From Pseudogymnoascus destructans (lineage: Eukaryota; Ascomycota; Leotiomycetes; Thelebolales; Thelebolaceae), in contig NW_020167570.1 of NCBI RefSeq assembly GCF_001641265.1, positions 1 to 41,275 on the forward strand: a stretch of 41,275 nt of DNA, read 5' to 3'. Below the pieces are notes generated by a model. It searched no databases, was not told the DNA's origin, and saw only the letters and a program-made list of their open reading frames with translations. Made by a program: the position numbers and the translations under genes. Positions 1 through 10,418 of the stretch are shown here, piece by piece; position 1 is the stretch's first letter, and every line of letters starts with the position of its first letter.

Positions 1-552
1 TCTTCTTATACTGAAATCCAAACTCAGTTAACAGAGGCTGAGCTGTTCCAGTCAGAGCTTGTACAAATTACTACTATTATGACTGAGCAACGACAGCGGA
101 AGGTTAGAAGTCGGAAATCTATTCAAAAAGGTGGTGCTATTACAGTTGAACATGCACGGCAAAGGATTTATGAGAAGAAGGTAAAGGAGCAACTTTTAGA
201 AGAAGCACGGGAGAAAAGAGAGAGAACACGCATGGTGAACGTTGAGCGTAAGATGCAGCTCCGTGCTGGCATCGATGCACGGAAGGCAGAACGTACACGG
301 AAAAAGGACCATGAATTTCAAAAAAGTAACCCAGACACGGAGCCACCAATTGGCTTACGTACAGAAATCATTGACCCGGACGTTACACAGAAGAAACGTG
401 AGGAGGAGGAGGAGGCGGACCGACTGTTAGCCATCGAGGAGAGTGGGTACGTGAACTTTGCAGGCTTGGACTACGACATGATTCACGATGCAAGTGACGG
501 TGGCTGTGATGATCAATCACTGCCTGACAATATTGATCCAAATCTTTTTTAA
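1..552 (+). CDS. C-terminal part of pogo/Fot-type DDE transposase (5' end outside window)
   Basis: The frame is open from base 1 through the TAA at 550-552, so the gene enters from outside the window; an internal ATG at 79 is probably not the start. The visible ~183 residues are highly charged. They contain the stretch RSRKSIQKGGAITVEHARQR, which resembles the tail following the DDE catalytic core in fungal Tc1/mariner elements of the pogo/Fot/Tan group. A basic coiled-coil-like segment and an acidic C-terminus follow. The catalytic aspartates would lie upstream and cannot be seen, so activity cannot be judged. The AT-rich sequence after the stop and the pogo/Tigger-like terminal repeat at 727 fit a Tc1/mariner neighbourhood. 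Family placement rests on recall of the tail motif. Confidence 0.6.
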   Translation, partial: SSYTEIQTQLTEAELFQSELVQITTIMTEQRQRKVRSRKSIQKGGAITVEHARQRIYEKKVKEQLLEEAREKRERTRMVNVERKMQLRAGIDARKAERTRKKDHEFQKSNPDTEPPIGLRTEIIDPDVTQKKREEEEEADRLLAIEESGYVNFAGLDYDMIHDASDGGCDDQSLPDNIDPNLF

Positions 553-724
553 TTATTTAATTCTATAACTTATATATATTTACAGCATTGTTACGTTGTC
601 AGTCGTGTTCATGGTCGGTCGTGTCGCGTCGCGAGTCCGCTCCCGAAGTGTCCCACAATCGCTTTCGCGTCCCAGTTCGCTTTCGCCAACCGCCTCCAGG
701 CGGTGGTTTGAGAACCAACGATTA

Positions 725-812
725 TACAGTCAACTCCCGTTAAGTCGATACAATTGGTGACACGTGTAAATATCGTAAAAGTGAAAATATCGTTATATTG
801 AAATGCCAAGTA
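725..812 (+). repeat. pogo/Tigger-like terminal repeat next to a TA dinucleotide
   Basis: After a TA at 725-726 the sequence reads CAGTCAACTCCCGTTAAGTC and continues with spaced ATCG/TCGTTATA motifs to about 812. This is the style of terminal inverted repeat found on pogo/Tigger elements, which duplicate TA. It points into the region to its right, so it marks the left end of a second element or a rearranged end of the one to its left. I did not find the matching inverted copy. Confidence 0.4.
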
Positions 813-1733
813 TTATGTAATCCACCTATCTAATGTCTCCTAAACAGTCCGTCCGTATGGATAGTACACATCTTTGTAGGGAGATTTGCCGTACTCATTA
901 GGCTCTTAAATCGTACACCCGCACTTAAGCCACAGGCAGTGCAAGCGAGCCAAGTTTTCGAGATGGTACTGTCGCGACAAGCTTTTACAGAACGATAAAC
1001 TTCTACAATTGTGAGCCCTAGTGTCCATACGGAATTCCGCTTTTTTATCGCCGCCGTCATCACCACGAGAAGCGCGCATGTAATACCCGGCTGAAGCGCG
1101 AAGATATATAGAGTGGCGCGGTGAGAGTATGATAACTGGGCGAAGACCTTAATAGCGGCTCAGACGATGGCGGCGGATGGCGGTAACGGCACATCAGAGG
1201 CTGGTCTCTATCTCCATTTGCCAGTCTGTACAATTGAGTGTTTCGAGCTCGTACTATATTTGGACTTTCTGGATTACTGAGGCTCGCTGTCCTGTCGCGT
1301 TACCTGGTTAAGCGCCCAACAACACCTAGCAATACGGAGATTGCAGCGCCAATGTTTGCACGGCGCTTTCGCAAAGTCCACACTGAAATATGTATTCTGC
1401 CAAGCAATATTCCGCTATGGCGTGTGGGTATTGGGCGTGTCAGCGGACTGCTTAAGGCGGGTGTACGCCCTTGTCCTCCGTATGCACGCAGTAGGCAAAC
1501 CTCGAACTCCAACATATCCAACATAATAAGATTGCTTTTCCATGTTATGTCTTAAAATAGCAGAATCGCACAAGTATCGCCTAGTAAGCCTCATTCTTCC
1601 TTTTCCTGCTTTCTCCTCTCTTGCATCCATATTTGTGCGTCATGCTCTTGAAGTTGTAGTGTTGATCGCCAACACTGCCAGTTTCAGAGGTTTCCTACGT
1701 TCCTGTTGTCTGTAACACTGGAACATTGTTATC
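813..1733. other. no gene recognised
   Basis: About 0.9 kb with only short overlapping open frames on both strands, none with a recognisable domain. The last part (about 1560-1733) is probably the promoter and leader of the gene starting at 1734. Confidence 0.5.
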
Positions 1734-3491
1734 ATGTCCTCACATATTTCCAAGGCAATTATAATAGCCATAATTTTCTGCCGGAAATCTGCAGCACTCC
1801 CAGGTCAGACTCAAATCATACCTTGGTCATCAAATAGCTATGGTCCAGATGGGCCATGGCAGGCCGTTAATATTCGCATCGGTACACCATTACAGTCCAT
1901 CGACCTTCTCCCTGGCGGATCTTGGATGTCGAATGTGCTAGCATCTTCACTTTGCGCAACTAGTTCATCATGTATTGCACAATCAGCAGGTGTATACGAT
2001 AATTCAAGCTCATCAACAAACTTCGAAATTGGGCAAACAGGTTCCATAGAAAACTCAACCTTCTCTCATACTGTTGGAGCTCTACCGACAATATTTGGGT
2101 CTGCTCACTGGATGTTCGATACAGCGGCTGTGCCGGTCAGGGAGGGAGCTTCTGGGGATTCGTTCACTGCGATTATTCAAGATTTCGACATGTTAGTTGT
2201 TTCAGACGGTCACGAAACACTGCCAGACGGATCGACATATCCCTTAACAATCGGAAAATTAGCCTTGGGAGCACCTGAGTTCAATCAATCATGGAACCAT
2301 TTCCCTCCGAATCCTCGATGGAACGGCACATTCATAACAAGTAGTATGTTCGGAGAAGGTCGGACTCCATCAAACTCCTATGGAATGCATATTGGCTCTG
2401 CAGCCTTTGGGATCCCTGGATCCTTGACTATCGGTGGGTATGACCAAAGTCGAGTCCTTAGCCCAGTCTCGAGTCAACCATATGCTATTGATCACCTGCC
2501 AATTGACCTCTTGGATATTGGTATCGGCGTTGAAGATGGAGCGTCGCCTTTCGACTTTTCGTCCCAAGCATGTCTGCTTGCGTCTGGAAACTCGTCAATA
2601 AGAAACTCGATGCAAGTAGCAGTGGATGCTACTGTTCCTTATCTTTACTTGCCCCAAAGTACTTGTGATTCTATTACGAAGAATCTTCCAGTGACTTTTC
2701 AACCCAAGTATGGGCTTTACTTCTGGAATACAGCCGATCCGCAATATAAGATGATCGTCTCCTCGCCATCATATCTGAGCTTCACATTTCGTCTCAGCAG
2801 CTCTGTCTCACAGAATATAACAATCAAGGTCCCCTTTTCTCTTCTCAACCTCACCTTGACATCTCCAATAATAAGCACGCCTACGCTGTATTTTCCTTGC
2901 TTCCCTGGACTGGCCCCGCGCGGCATATTTTCTCTGGGCCGTTCATTCCTACAAGCTGCATTTATAGGGGTTAATTGGCAGACAGGTAAAGGAGTCTGGT
3001 ATCTTGCGCAGGCTCCTGGGCCTAATACTCCGACAACTATAGCTCCGACCGCAATTCAACCTACGGACAACTCAATTATATCTTCTACAACGGACTGGGC
3101 GGACACATGGAGTGGGTTTTGGACAATCTTGGATAATCCCACCTCAGCAAACACCAGCACTGTACCCTCCGGCAATACGGCCCAGTCTGGAGGTAAACTC
3201 TCAAAAGCGGTGATTGGGAGTATTTGTGCAGCGGCGGCAGCTTGTTTGATCGCAGTCCTCGTCGCAGGGTACCTATTATACAAGCGACGTAAAGGGAAGC
3301 CTGCAGAGCCAAATCCTACTTCAGCAGCACATCATCATGTACAGAGCCAGGAAATGTCTCCAGAGAGCGAGAAGTATACAAGCTCTGTGTTTGGGCCGCA
3401 AGAGTTATTTACAGAGCGTGCGCCTAGGGAAATGTATGCTCAGACGGGAATGAGCAGTCCAGTGGAGATGTATGCTCCAGTAAGAAGATAA
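1734..3491 (+). CDS. Pepsin-fold (peptidase A1-like) single-pass membrane protein, catalytically degenerate
   Basis: Single exon, 585 residues. A hydrophobic N-terminus (about residues 7-22) looks like a signal peptide. The body has the layout of a fungal aspartic protease: start of the fold at GPWQAVNIRIGTPLQ, first active-site loop near 56-64, second near 297-300, and a C-terminal LGRSFLQAAFIGVNWQTG segment. However, the first loop reads IDLLPGGSW rather than DTGS, and the second reads VDATVPYLY rather than D(T/S)G. Cleavage activity is therefore doubtful, and a binding or structural role is more likely. A Ser/Thr-rich stalk follows, then a transmembrane helix at about 494-516, a KRRKGK stop-transfer signal and a cytoplasmic tail of about 65 residues. 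Such A1-like surface proteins are common in Pezizomycotina; the function is unknown. The start is the first ATG in the frame. Confidence 0.8.
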   Translation: MSSHISKAIIIAIIFCRKSAALPGQTQIIPWSSNSYGPDGPWQAVNIRIGTPLQSIDLLPGGSWMSNVLASSLCATSSSCIAQSAGVYDNSSSSTNFEIGQTGSIENSTFSHTVGALPTIFGSAHWMFDTAAVPVREGASGDSFTAIIQDFDMLVVSDGHETLPDGSTYPLTIGKLALGAPEFNQSWNHFPPNPRWNGTFITSSMFGEGRTPSNSYGMHIGSAAFGIPGSLTIGGYDQSRVLSPVSSQPYAIDHLPIDLLDIGIGVEDGASPFDFSSQACLLASGNSSIRNSMQVAVDATVPYLYLPQSTCDSITKNLPVTFQPKYGLYFWNTADPQYKMIVSSPSYLSFTFRLSSSVSQNITIKVPFSLLNLTLTSPIISTPTLYFPCFPGLAPRGIFSLGRSFLQAAFIGVNWQTGKGVWYLAQAPGPNTPTTIAPTAIQPTDNSIISSTTDWADTWSGFWTILDNPTSANTSTVPSGNTAQSGGKLSKAVIGSICAAAAACLIAVLVAGYLLYKRRKGKPAEPNPTSAAHHHVQSQEMSPESEKYTSSVFGPQELFTERAPREMYAQTGMSSPVEMYAPVRR

Positions 3492-4243
3492 TAAGTTGTC
3501 CAATAATAAGTGCGAAGCGCATATTTGGCTGCGATGAAATGCAGTTGCAGATAAATATATATCTATAATTATTTATCAACAGCGTTCATTTGACCATAGC
3601 TGCCCTGTAGCACAGAGGGATATAAGTCTTACCCTATGTCCGCCATTGACTGGACAACCTTACCTTTTCGCTTGTGTCTCTGCCACTTACAGGGACTTGT
3701 TTGTGTATGTGGAAAACGTCACCGACATTTAAGTTGTTGAGGAGTTGTACGTCGTACTATCTTCAGCCGCAAGTCTCGATTGAGCTAAAGCGGGATGCAT
3801 TGATACAAGGTGAATCCCCAGTCCATCTGATAGACACCATGTACCTCATCGATTATTTTCTTGAACCTCAGCCTCTACAAATTGAGCATTTCTTTGAGGC
3901 TGTTCGCATATATTTCGTAGTCCGTACCAAGACAGGCGCTTGTGAACTAGCTCTCGGCCTCGGATTTGCGGAAAGGGGGAGAGTGGGCGGGGAGGACCGG
4001 AACGGGAGCCGGCGAAGCGACGTGCTTCACAGCCCGATGTGGTCCCCACAAAGCAAAGCGTGCGCCACGCTGCATATCCTCGCGGCAAACAAAACACAAA
4101 AACACAGGCGACAGGGCGATGATGCACCACCAACAACACAGAATGTATCAGTCCACGCTCATTCCTTTTCTTTATCGTCTTTGAGTTATTTGCGAACGTC
4201 TTGATGTTTATTACTGCCGATTTGTTTTAGATATCCAACAGCC
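3492..4243. other. intergenic, no supported gene
   Basis: Contains a 176-residue open frame at 3674-4204 without any recognisable domain or signal. The segment 3960-4240 is probably the promoter and leader of the following glycosyltransferase-like gene. Confidence 0.5.
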
Positions 4244-5565
4244 ATGATCCAGCTGCCTCGAGGTGTTCGTCGAATACATATCGCCCTTGTCTCCTGGCTG
4301 CTTATTGCAGTTTGGATTTGGCTCGCATTTGATCAGCTATACTATTTTCTTGATCGCACTCCTTGGAACATATTCTCAAGCGAACCTCACTCTTTCCTAC
4401 GAAATCCGACTACTAGCGATGCCTTCGACTTTGCGCCGATCGAATCCGAGGCAATCAAGAGCATCTGCGCGGATACAGAATGGAAGGAAAACATCGTGTT
4501 CACCTGCAACGACAGTGTGGGAGGCATTGGCAACATCCGCAACTCGATCTTGAATTGCGTTCGCTACTCCATTTTGGCAGGAGGTTCCCTCGTGGAGCCC
4601 AAGATCGTGCTCCGCAACGAGTCAGACACTGCAGCAATACGCACAGGGATAGGGGCTGAGTTCGAATATATGTTTGATCGGCAGCACTTTCGCGAGTCCC
4701 TCATGCTCTCCTGCCCGGGCTTCGTCTATACGATACAGTTGAGGATATCAAAGGGAAGACATTCCACGAGCCGATAGCACTGCACCCCGAGTCGCTCGCA
4801 CCTGATGAAAAATTGGAACCTGAAAAATGGAGGGGTCTATTCTATAACTGGCTTGGGGAACATATCAGTGATATGTTTGACAACACTGTGGTCATCAAAC
4901 TTGAGAGATCGTACTTGTCATATCCTATATACACCGACGGCGATGGCTTTGCGACGAGTTTTGGGAAGATCCTCAAATTCCGCGCTGACATCAGCATTCT
5001 AGCGACAAAGACTCTATTAAAGCTTGCTGAGAGATATTCCTATGATATCGATCTTCTTAAACCCATTCTTCCTAATTTCTTCCTTGGTGTTCACCTTCGC
5101 ACCGAATATGACTCGCAGCAGGGTTGGCCGGTTGGCGACTGGGTATACAGCCGATATGAGACGCAGTCAAGACTATATTTGGAGCAAGCAAATTCCTCGA
5201 GCACATCTCATATCTATGTGGCATCTGGGGACCAAGAAGAAGTCGCGAAGTTTAAAGTTGATGCGGCAGCATCTAATATCACAGTCACGACGAAGTTTGA
5301 TTTACTGGACGAAACGGACAAAGCGACGCTAAAGATGTTGTCTTGGGATCAGCAGGGCATGGTGGATTTTCAAGTCATGACAAAAGCATCGGCTTTTGGA
5401 GGCATTGGGCACTCGAGTTTTGCGTGGAATATCGCTTTACTTAGGCATAAGTATGCCGAGAGGAAGGACCACTTGAGCGGGCCCCAGCTATTAAGTGATG
5501 AGCTGAGCCAGATCTATGGGAAACCTTACCAATACCCAGAGTACGCGAGATGTTTATGGCCTTAA
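4244..5565 (+). pseudogene. O-fucosyltransferase-like type II membrane glycosyltransferase, one frameshift
   Basis: The first frame (4244-about 4720) gives a short cytoplasmic N-terminus, a membrane anchor (about residues 13-36) and a lumenal domain with GGIGNIRNSILNCVRYSIL, typical of the nucleotide-sugar-binding start of the GDP-fucose O-fucosyltransferase-like fold. The reading then moves to another frame (continuing to 5565) with the family's second landmark FLGVHLRTEYD, then VYVASGD-type and GGIGHSSFAWNIAL segments. Both halves read as one protein of about 440 residues, the normal length, if one base is missing near 4715-4727. No splice sites fit there, so this is a recent pseudogene or a sequencing error. 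It would act in the secretory pathway. Donor and acceptor are unknown; the family name rests on the two motifs. Confidence 0.65.
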
Positions 5566-6453
5566 AATGTTGGGAATCTATAGAAATCAAGGGTCTTGGA
5601 CGAACTGTGCTACGGAATTTAAACCCAGTAAGCCCAACACGAAGTTGTTATGGATTCATCAGTCTTCCGATGTGCGTGTCACTTGGATACAGGCAGCGTA
5701 TAGAGAATATGGTATATATAATATTGCAGTATTTCATTCAGATCCAGCCGCCTACAGTCTGGGTTATTTCATGAAATGAGGACTTGGCGATTAGTTATAT
5801 AGACTAGTAGATAATGCAATAATTTTCTTGCCTGATTAGATTGTTACTGGTTGAGGGCGCCGCTGTGCACCTGCAACCTTTGGAGCTAGATGCAGTAGTT
5901 TCCTGAGGTAGTAAATATATTACCCGTACTGAGAGAAGCTCAGTTGGTGATTATAAGCTGGTTTAAATACATGGAGCCGATGGGGCTGATGTGTTGGCAG
6001 GCACGCAGGCTTCCTTTCAAAACAGAGAAGCCGAATGCTGTTGAGCATGTAGGCTTCCATTCAAACAGAGAAGGCAAACGTAGGTTCCAGAGTCTCCTAA
6101 ACCAACAGATGCTCCGAACCACTTATTAGCCTTGAGTTACGCGTCCTCGTATCGACATCCAACTCTTTTCTAGGCAACTGAGCTCTAAAATGTCGCTGCT
6201 TTTCCAAGATCAAGAAAGGAGGAATCAGGAAATGGTAAACCAGCATTCGGGGACCTTAAGACGAGCTGGCATCGATGGGTTAATACCACTAAATCACTGT
6301 GCCGGATTCTTGTTATTCAATAACCGTATTCCGTTCTATGTTAGCGGGCCCGGCTGCTTTTACCACCACGTTTTTCGGTTTTCACGACCGCTTCTTGTTT
6401 CTCGTTCCCCATTTCTGCAGCATCCAACACAACATTTAGTTTCTGGTTTCTAG
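5566..6453. other. intergenic; short degenerate direct repeat
   Basis: No supported gene. At about 6008-6034 and 6050-6076 there is a degenerate direct repeat of the form AGGCTTCC(T/A)TTCAAAaCAGAGAAG. The segment from about 6190 onward may hold the decayed N-terminus of the DUF3435 pseudogene that becomes readable at 6454, but I could not read it continuously. Confidence 0.4.
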
Positions 6454-6538
6454 TCCCTGGACTGTTGGGCGTCCCTGGTGGGTTTCCGATTCTGGGATTT
6501 ATCGCAAGATCTCGAAGTGCTCATTCATTACCTGTGGG
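6454..6538 (+). pseudogene. DUF3435 tyrosine recombinase (Starship-captain type), decayed, left piece
   Basis: From just after an in-frame TAG at 6451, one frame reads FRFWDLSQDLEVLIHYLW and stops at the 8-bp target duplication of the hAT-like transposon. Joining 6538 to 10768 on paper restores the frame exactly (LIHYLW then VEDKQSFRQLDRVKLHPFF). That reproduces the DUF3435 pattern LLhxLWxxDxxxFxxxRxRvql. This piece is therefore the upstream part of the pseudogene whose remainder lies at 10760-11625. Confidence 0.6.
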
Positions 6539-6720
6539 TAGGCTGCGCACTACTCGCTCAATACTCGGCTCACTCGCTCAGTGGGTTACTCAGCTGGGTG
6601 AGTAGCTGAACCTTTTACTCGACTCGGTGAGTGAGGTCAATACTCAGTTACTCTGTAAAAACCCGGTGAGTACTCGGCTATCACGTGTAAGATTTATGCA
6701 TCATGTGAACAGTCCCTCAT
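6539..6720 (+). repeat. left terminal and subterminal repeats of the hAT-like element
   Basis: A 13-bp terminal inverted repeat is followed by clustered ACTCG/CTCAC/GTGAG motifs, including CAGCTGGGTGAGTA, which recurs (same orientation on the + strand) in the right subterminal region around 10703-10716. Such motif clusters are usually transposase-binding sites. Confidence 0.7.
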
Positions 6721-7089
6721 ACGATTAATACTGTTTTATGGTTAAGTTAAAGTATTACATCTATTAGCATCACTCTCGCCATCTCTAGTAAGCTGTGAGA
6801 ACGAATCATGTATATTCCTCTATCTAAGTACCATGATTATCAGAAGATTATTAGAACGCTATTATCTATTATATATGCTTAAGAACATCCCTCCACCTTG
6901 CTTGATGAGGCCGGCCAGACCTACTAATACCTAAAGTATTTATAGGGTCTTGATGAGGATCCTCGACTGAGCGGAACGAGCTATGAGTCAAGATAACTGT
7001 GTATAGAACTTGTTCATAAAATGTCTCTTGTGTGAGAATATGATCTTATTATAGGTATTAACCTACATAATTCTGGTAATAATCTGGTA

Positions 7090-7831
7090 ATCCTTACTTG
7101 TTGAGGTTGCATTTGATTGATTCGCATTTGATAGAGACTATCCTTCCCATCTGTGACTTCTTTTTGCAAATGTCTGATGCAAGATGTGTTGCCATAGACT
7201 TTGGGCCAGCAGACTTGATTGCAGGATGCGTAAGGGCCTTCGAACAATAAGTACAAATAACACATGGTTCTCCAGAAAGCCAGTCTGCTCCTTGGTGATA
7301 ACTTCTCCAGTATTGAGAACTCCAGTTGGTTGAATCCCATGCAATCTTCATCAGGAGTTTTGTAGTATGATCTGAGTGTTGTTCATACCATCGTGATAGC
7401 TTCCACCACTCAATGAATATATCGTGTGTATCCTTAGTCCATTTGACGAATTGGTTTAACTTGCCAATATATTCAAGGCCTGCAGGGACTTTGTAAGGAT
7501 GCCTGTCCCTCAGTGATGGAAAGGATCTGAGTCGGGCAGGTTATGGTCACATGATAAGAGTTAAGGCAGGTTAGCTGAGTCGGACCCGTTTCGGGTACTT
7601 AAGGAGATTGACCCAACGGGGGTTCCTCTCTTCATCTTTTTTGTATCCTTCATAGTAGACCTATAGGATAGCATCCGTTTAGCCTCTGACTCGCACTCTC
7701 ATATGCTATTACTGTGAGCTGGGTGCCCTGTGTCCTTACAGACTTGATTTAATGAGGATAGTCGTTGAGAAGACGGAAAAGAGTCTGAGAATACTGTCAG
7801 AATCAAACAACTCTGAGTATTGAGATGGCAT
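7090..7831 (-). pseudogene. hAT transposase N-terminal fragment with BED-type zinc finger
   Basis: Read on the minus strand and skipping the solo LTR at 7492-7740, the frame gives SSQRLSSLNQVPAGLEYIGK, then a Trp-rich segment with FIEWWKLSRWYEQH. A BED-type finger follows: CVICTYC, later THP, then MATHLASDIC (C-x2-C ... H-x5-C). This is the usual N-terminal layout of fungal hAT transposases, where the finger binds the element ends. A GTAAGG splice-donor-like site follows at about 7090, but no RNase H-like catalytic core or hAT dimerisation region is present to its left, so the gene is truncated. The start near 7831 (ATG) needs a frameshift to join the rest. Confidence 0.65.
7492..7740 (-). 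mobile_element. solo LTR, family TGTAAGGA..TCCTTACA, with perfect TSD
   Basis: A 249-bp block begins TGTAAGGATGCC and ends GTGTCCTTACA, with GACTT on both sides (7487-7491 and 7741-7745). It interrupts the hAT transposase fragment. It is the same family as the LTR at 8906-9277 but in the opposite orientation; about 165 bp match as an inverted repeat. No internal domain remains, so it is a recombined remnant of an LTR retrotransposon. Confidence 0.85.
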
Positions 7832-7954
7832 TTGGCAAATTGCTCGATTATCAGAAGGTTACCAGAAGTCTGGCTACGATGAAGTACTTAAATACCTGGT
7901 TTTCCAACGCGAAAGGTACTCCAGCGCTATAACTTTAGCAACTCAAGTTCTCCT

Positions 7955-9445
7955 CTACTCTAGCTCCAGGAACAACATATCCTGTGCAGCTGATACCTTA
8001 GCCCACTTTTCCTTATCAAACTTCTTAGAGTAGACAAGTAAGAACGCCTCTTTGAAGCTAGAACTATGAGTGGATATTTGCAACCATCCATTGTCGACAA
8101 GATTGTAAGACTTTGGATACCACTGCACAGGTCCTGGTAATTAGGCCCACTTTCCAAACTGCCTGCTCGTACAAACAGAAATATTTATGTGGTGGGATAA
8201 CCTCGTGAAAAGTGCTATAATAAACAATTAGTATTGCCAGAAGATTGCTAGGATGATCAGAGACGTACCCTTCCTCTACATCAATCCACGGCATATACTC
8301 AAAGAGACGCTCAGGCTTCTTTCTCAGCTTTCCAGCCTTTCTCGTATATGAGTGGATACAGCTATCCCAGAAATGTTGCCACTTGCGGAAATTGAACTCT
8401 TCATGGGCCTATCAACTATTAGTATCACCAGAAGATTACCAGATTATGAGGTAGCATACATCAATGTGTGCTTGAGTTAAGAGAGCCTGGGTGCTAGTGA
8501 TCTCTTCATCGGAAAGCTCATCTGGTAGAACAGCCTCGTCATTTAAAATATCTCGCGCTGTAACATAAGCTCCAACTCCAAATCGTCTCCAACCTCAGTA
8601 TCCTCTCATTCGCTGTTATGATTGTCATCGATTGGAATACTTGAGATACCCTCAAATGCAGCAAGCTCAGACAGAAGTTGTTTGGGCGGAGTAGATGGTG
8701 GGGCTTGTGGAGAAGAAGAGGCGCTAATATTCTTGACTTTCTGATTCGCAATGCAAGATGCATGGGTACCCTTCTCAGTCCTGTTTATAGTTAGATTGAG
8801 GCTACCAGAGATTACCAGAAGGAACTTACCGAACACAAATACGCTCAACCTTCAATTCATTCTGTAGACGTGTCTTGTCTTCAGTAGAGGCAGCGATATA
8901 CTTTGTGTAATGACACAGGGCACCCAGCTCACAGTAATAGCATATGAGAGTGCGAGTTGGAGGCTAAAAGGATGCTATCCTATAGGTCTACTACGAAGGA
9001 TACAAAAAAGATGAAGGGGGAACCCCGTTAAGTTTGTTTCCTTAAGTACCCGAAACGGGCCCGACTCGGTTATCCCAACCCTAGCCCTGAACCTTCCACC
9101 GCAACAGGTCCGCATCGACCCTGAACCCTACACCCTTACTGTCCCCCACTATAGTGTAACTCGCTATGTCCTCCTCTACTGGTCCGAAACCACACCGAGT
9201 CGGATTTCATGCTTGTGGTGACCGTAACAGCTCTGAGGCGGGTTCTTCGAGTATCTAGGTAAGGAGGCATCCTTACACTTTGCAGACTTATATAACTTCT
9301 TTAAGTAGTAGCTCAGATCAGCATGGTCAGCCTTGAGTGCTAAGTGAACAGCCTTCTCATCTTCAGTAAGGTTGGAGACGCAGTTGCGAGCTTTGATAGT
9401 ATTCGCATTAGTGGAGAGTTCTTCATGTGCCTTGAGTTTCGCCAT
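7955..9445 (-). pseudogene. unrecognised intron-containing gene carried by the hAT-like element, disrupted
   Basis: Starts MAKLKAHEELSTNANTIKAR at 9445, is interrupted by a solo LTR (8906-9277), resumes as KYIAASTEDKTRLQNELKVE, and can be followed through three good introns: 8781-8829 (49 bp), 8409-8459 (51 bp) and 8215-8268 (54 bp). Later segments include HEEFNFRKWQHFWDSCIHSY and ERLFEYMPWIDVEEG. The readable end is KVSAAQDMLFLELE before a TAG at 7955-7957. There is at least one in-frame stop (after NHNSE, about 8606) and a frameshift downstream of it. I do not recognise a family. It could be an accessory protein of the transposon or a captured host gene. All three introns carry the same CTGGTAATC-like motif. 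Confidence 0.5.
8906..9277 (+). mobile_element. solo LTR, same family as 7492-7740, with perfect TSD
   Basis: A 372-bp block begins TGTAATGACACAGGGCACCC and ends GGCATCCTTACA, flanked by CTTTG on both sides (8901-8905 and 9278-9282). It is longer than the other copy, the extra length lying in its 3' half. It splits the first exon of the unknown minus-strand gene. The intact duplication shows clean insertion followed by LTR-LTR recombination. Confidence 0.85.
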
Positions 9446-9844
9446 ACTAACTAAACACGTGATTAGCAGAGATCTCCAGAAGTTCTGGCTATAGAATCAA
9501 GATAATAAACTTAGTTGAAGTCCTAGTGAAGAGGTAAAGGCTCAAAAGGGAAGAAGAATGTGTAGATCGGAGAGTAACCAAGGAAGGTGGTTCTAAGGTC
9601 ATGGTTATTTTAAAGTTGCAAACAAAAATATTTGTGAAGGAATATTCACCTACAAAGAATTACTGTTCCAAAAACAACACCACAATGCGCACCTTCATAT
9701 AAAACACATACCTTTCAACCTCTACCTCTTTACTATACTCTTCTTCTGCAATATTCTTTCTACAAACTCACTGTAAGTACACATATCTTTTGATCTACTT
9801 CTTTATCTTGTGTTTACTTTACTAACTCACCTTGATATTAGCAA

Positions 9845-10418
9845 ATGACTCGTACCAAGCAAACTGCTAGGAGATCAACTGGCGGCATAGCACCAAGGAT
9901 GCCACTTGGATTACGGGATGGCTCTGGGCTTGGCGGAAAGGGACAGGAAAAGGCTGTGGGCACAGCAAGAAAAGCTCCAGTTTGCTCATCTCAAGCTAGC
10001 AACAATCATGCTCAGAAGGCCACGCGCTGCACAAAGTCTAGTAAGAGGATTACCAGAGGATTACCAGAGGATTACCAGAACTCTCTAATAAACATATAGG
10101 CACCAAGGCTCTCCGCGATATCAGAAGACAGCAACTTGATACTAGCTCCCATTCCAGCGTCTTGTTAGGGAAATCACAGAAGACTTCAAGTCCAATCTTC
10201 GCTTCCAGCAATCTGCTATCCTAGCTCTTTAGGAAGCTGCTGAATGCTTCCTCATTCGAGAATTTGAGAGTATGATGTTTAAACATAGTGACAGGGACAT
10301 ACTAACAGTTATAGTGACAAACCTCCTCGCTATTCATGCGAAGAGAGTGACAATTCAGGCAAAGGGTATGATATTGGTTCGGCGTTTGCAGGATATGATG
10401 TTTAAGCTGTGGGCTTAA
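9845..10418 (+). pseudogene. histone H3-like pseudogene carried inside the hAT-like element
   Basis: Exon 1 starts MTRTKQTARRSTGGIAPR, an H3 tail in which K4 is kept but K9 is R, K14 is I and K18 is M. An inserted Gly/Lys-rich stretch replaces the rest of the tail. Intron 10041-10099 joins in frame to TKALRDIRRQQLD. After a frameshift near 10143, the H3 core continues as LPFQRLVREITEDFKSNLRF, then a TAG at 10230-10232 replaces the conserved Gln of ALQEA. Intron 10270-10314 joins to TNLLAIHAKRVTIQAK, ending at TAA 10416-10418 in the place of the normal H3 end. A leader intron at 9773-9841 has an ACTAAC branch site, as fungal H3 genes often do. The intron-containing structure shows capture of genomic DNA, not of an mRNA. 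The stop and frameshift indicate it is dead. Confidence 0.85.

Noticed and set aside
3674..4204. 176-codon plus-strand frame between the A1-like and glycosyltransferase-like genes
   Set aside because: No domain, signal or codon bias; overlaps the probable promoter of the next gene.
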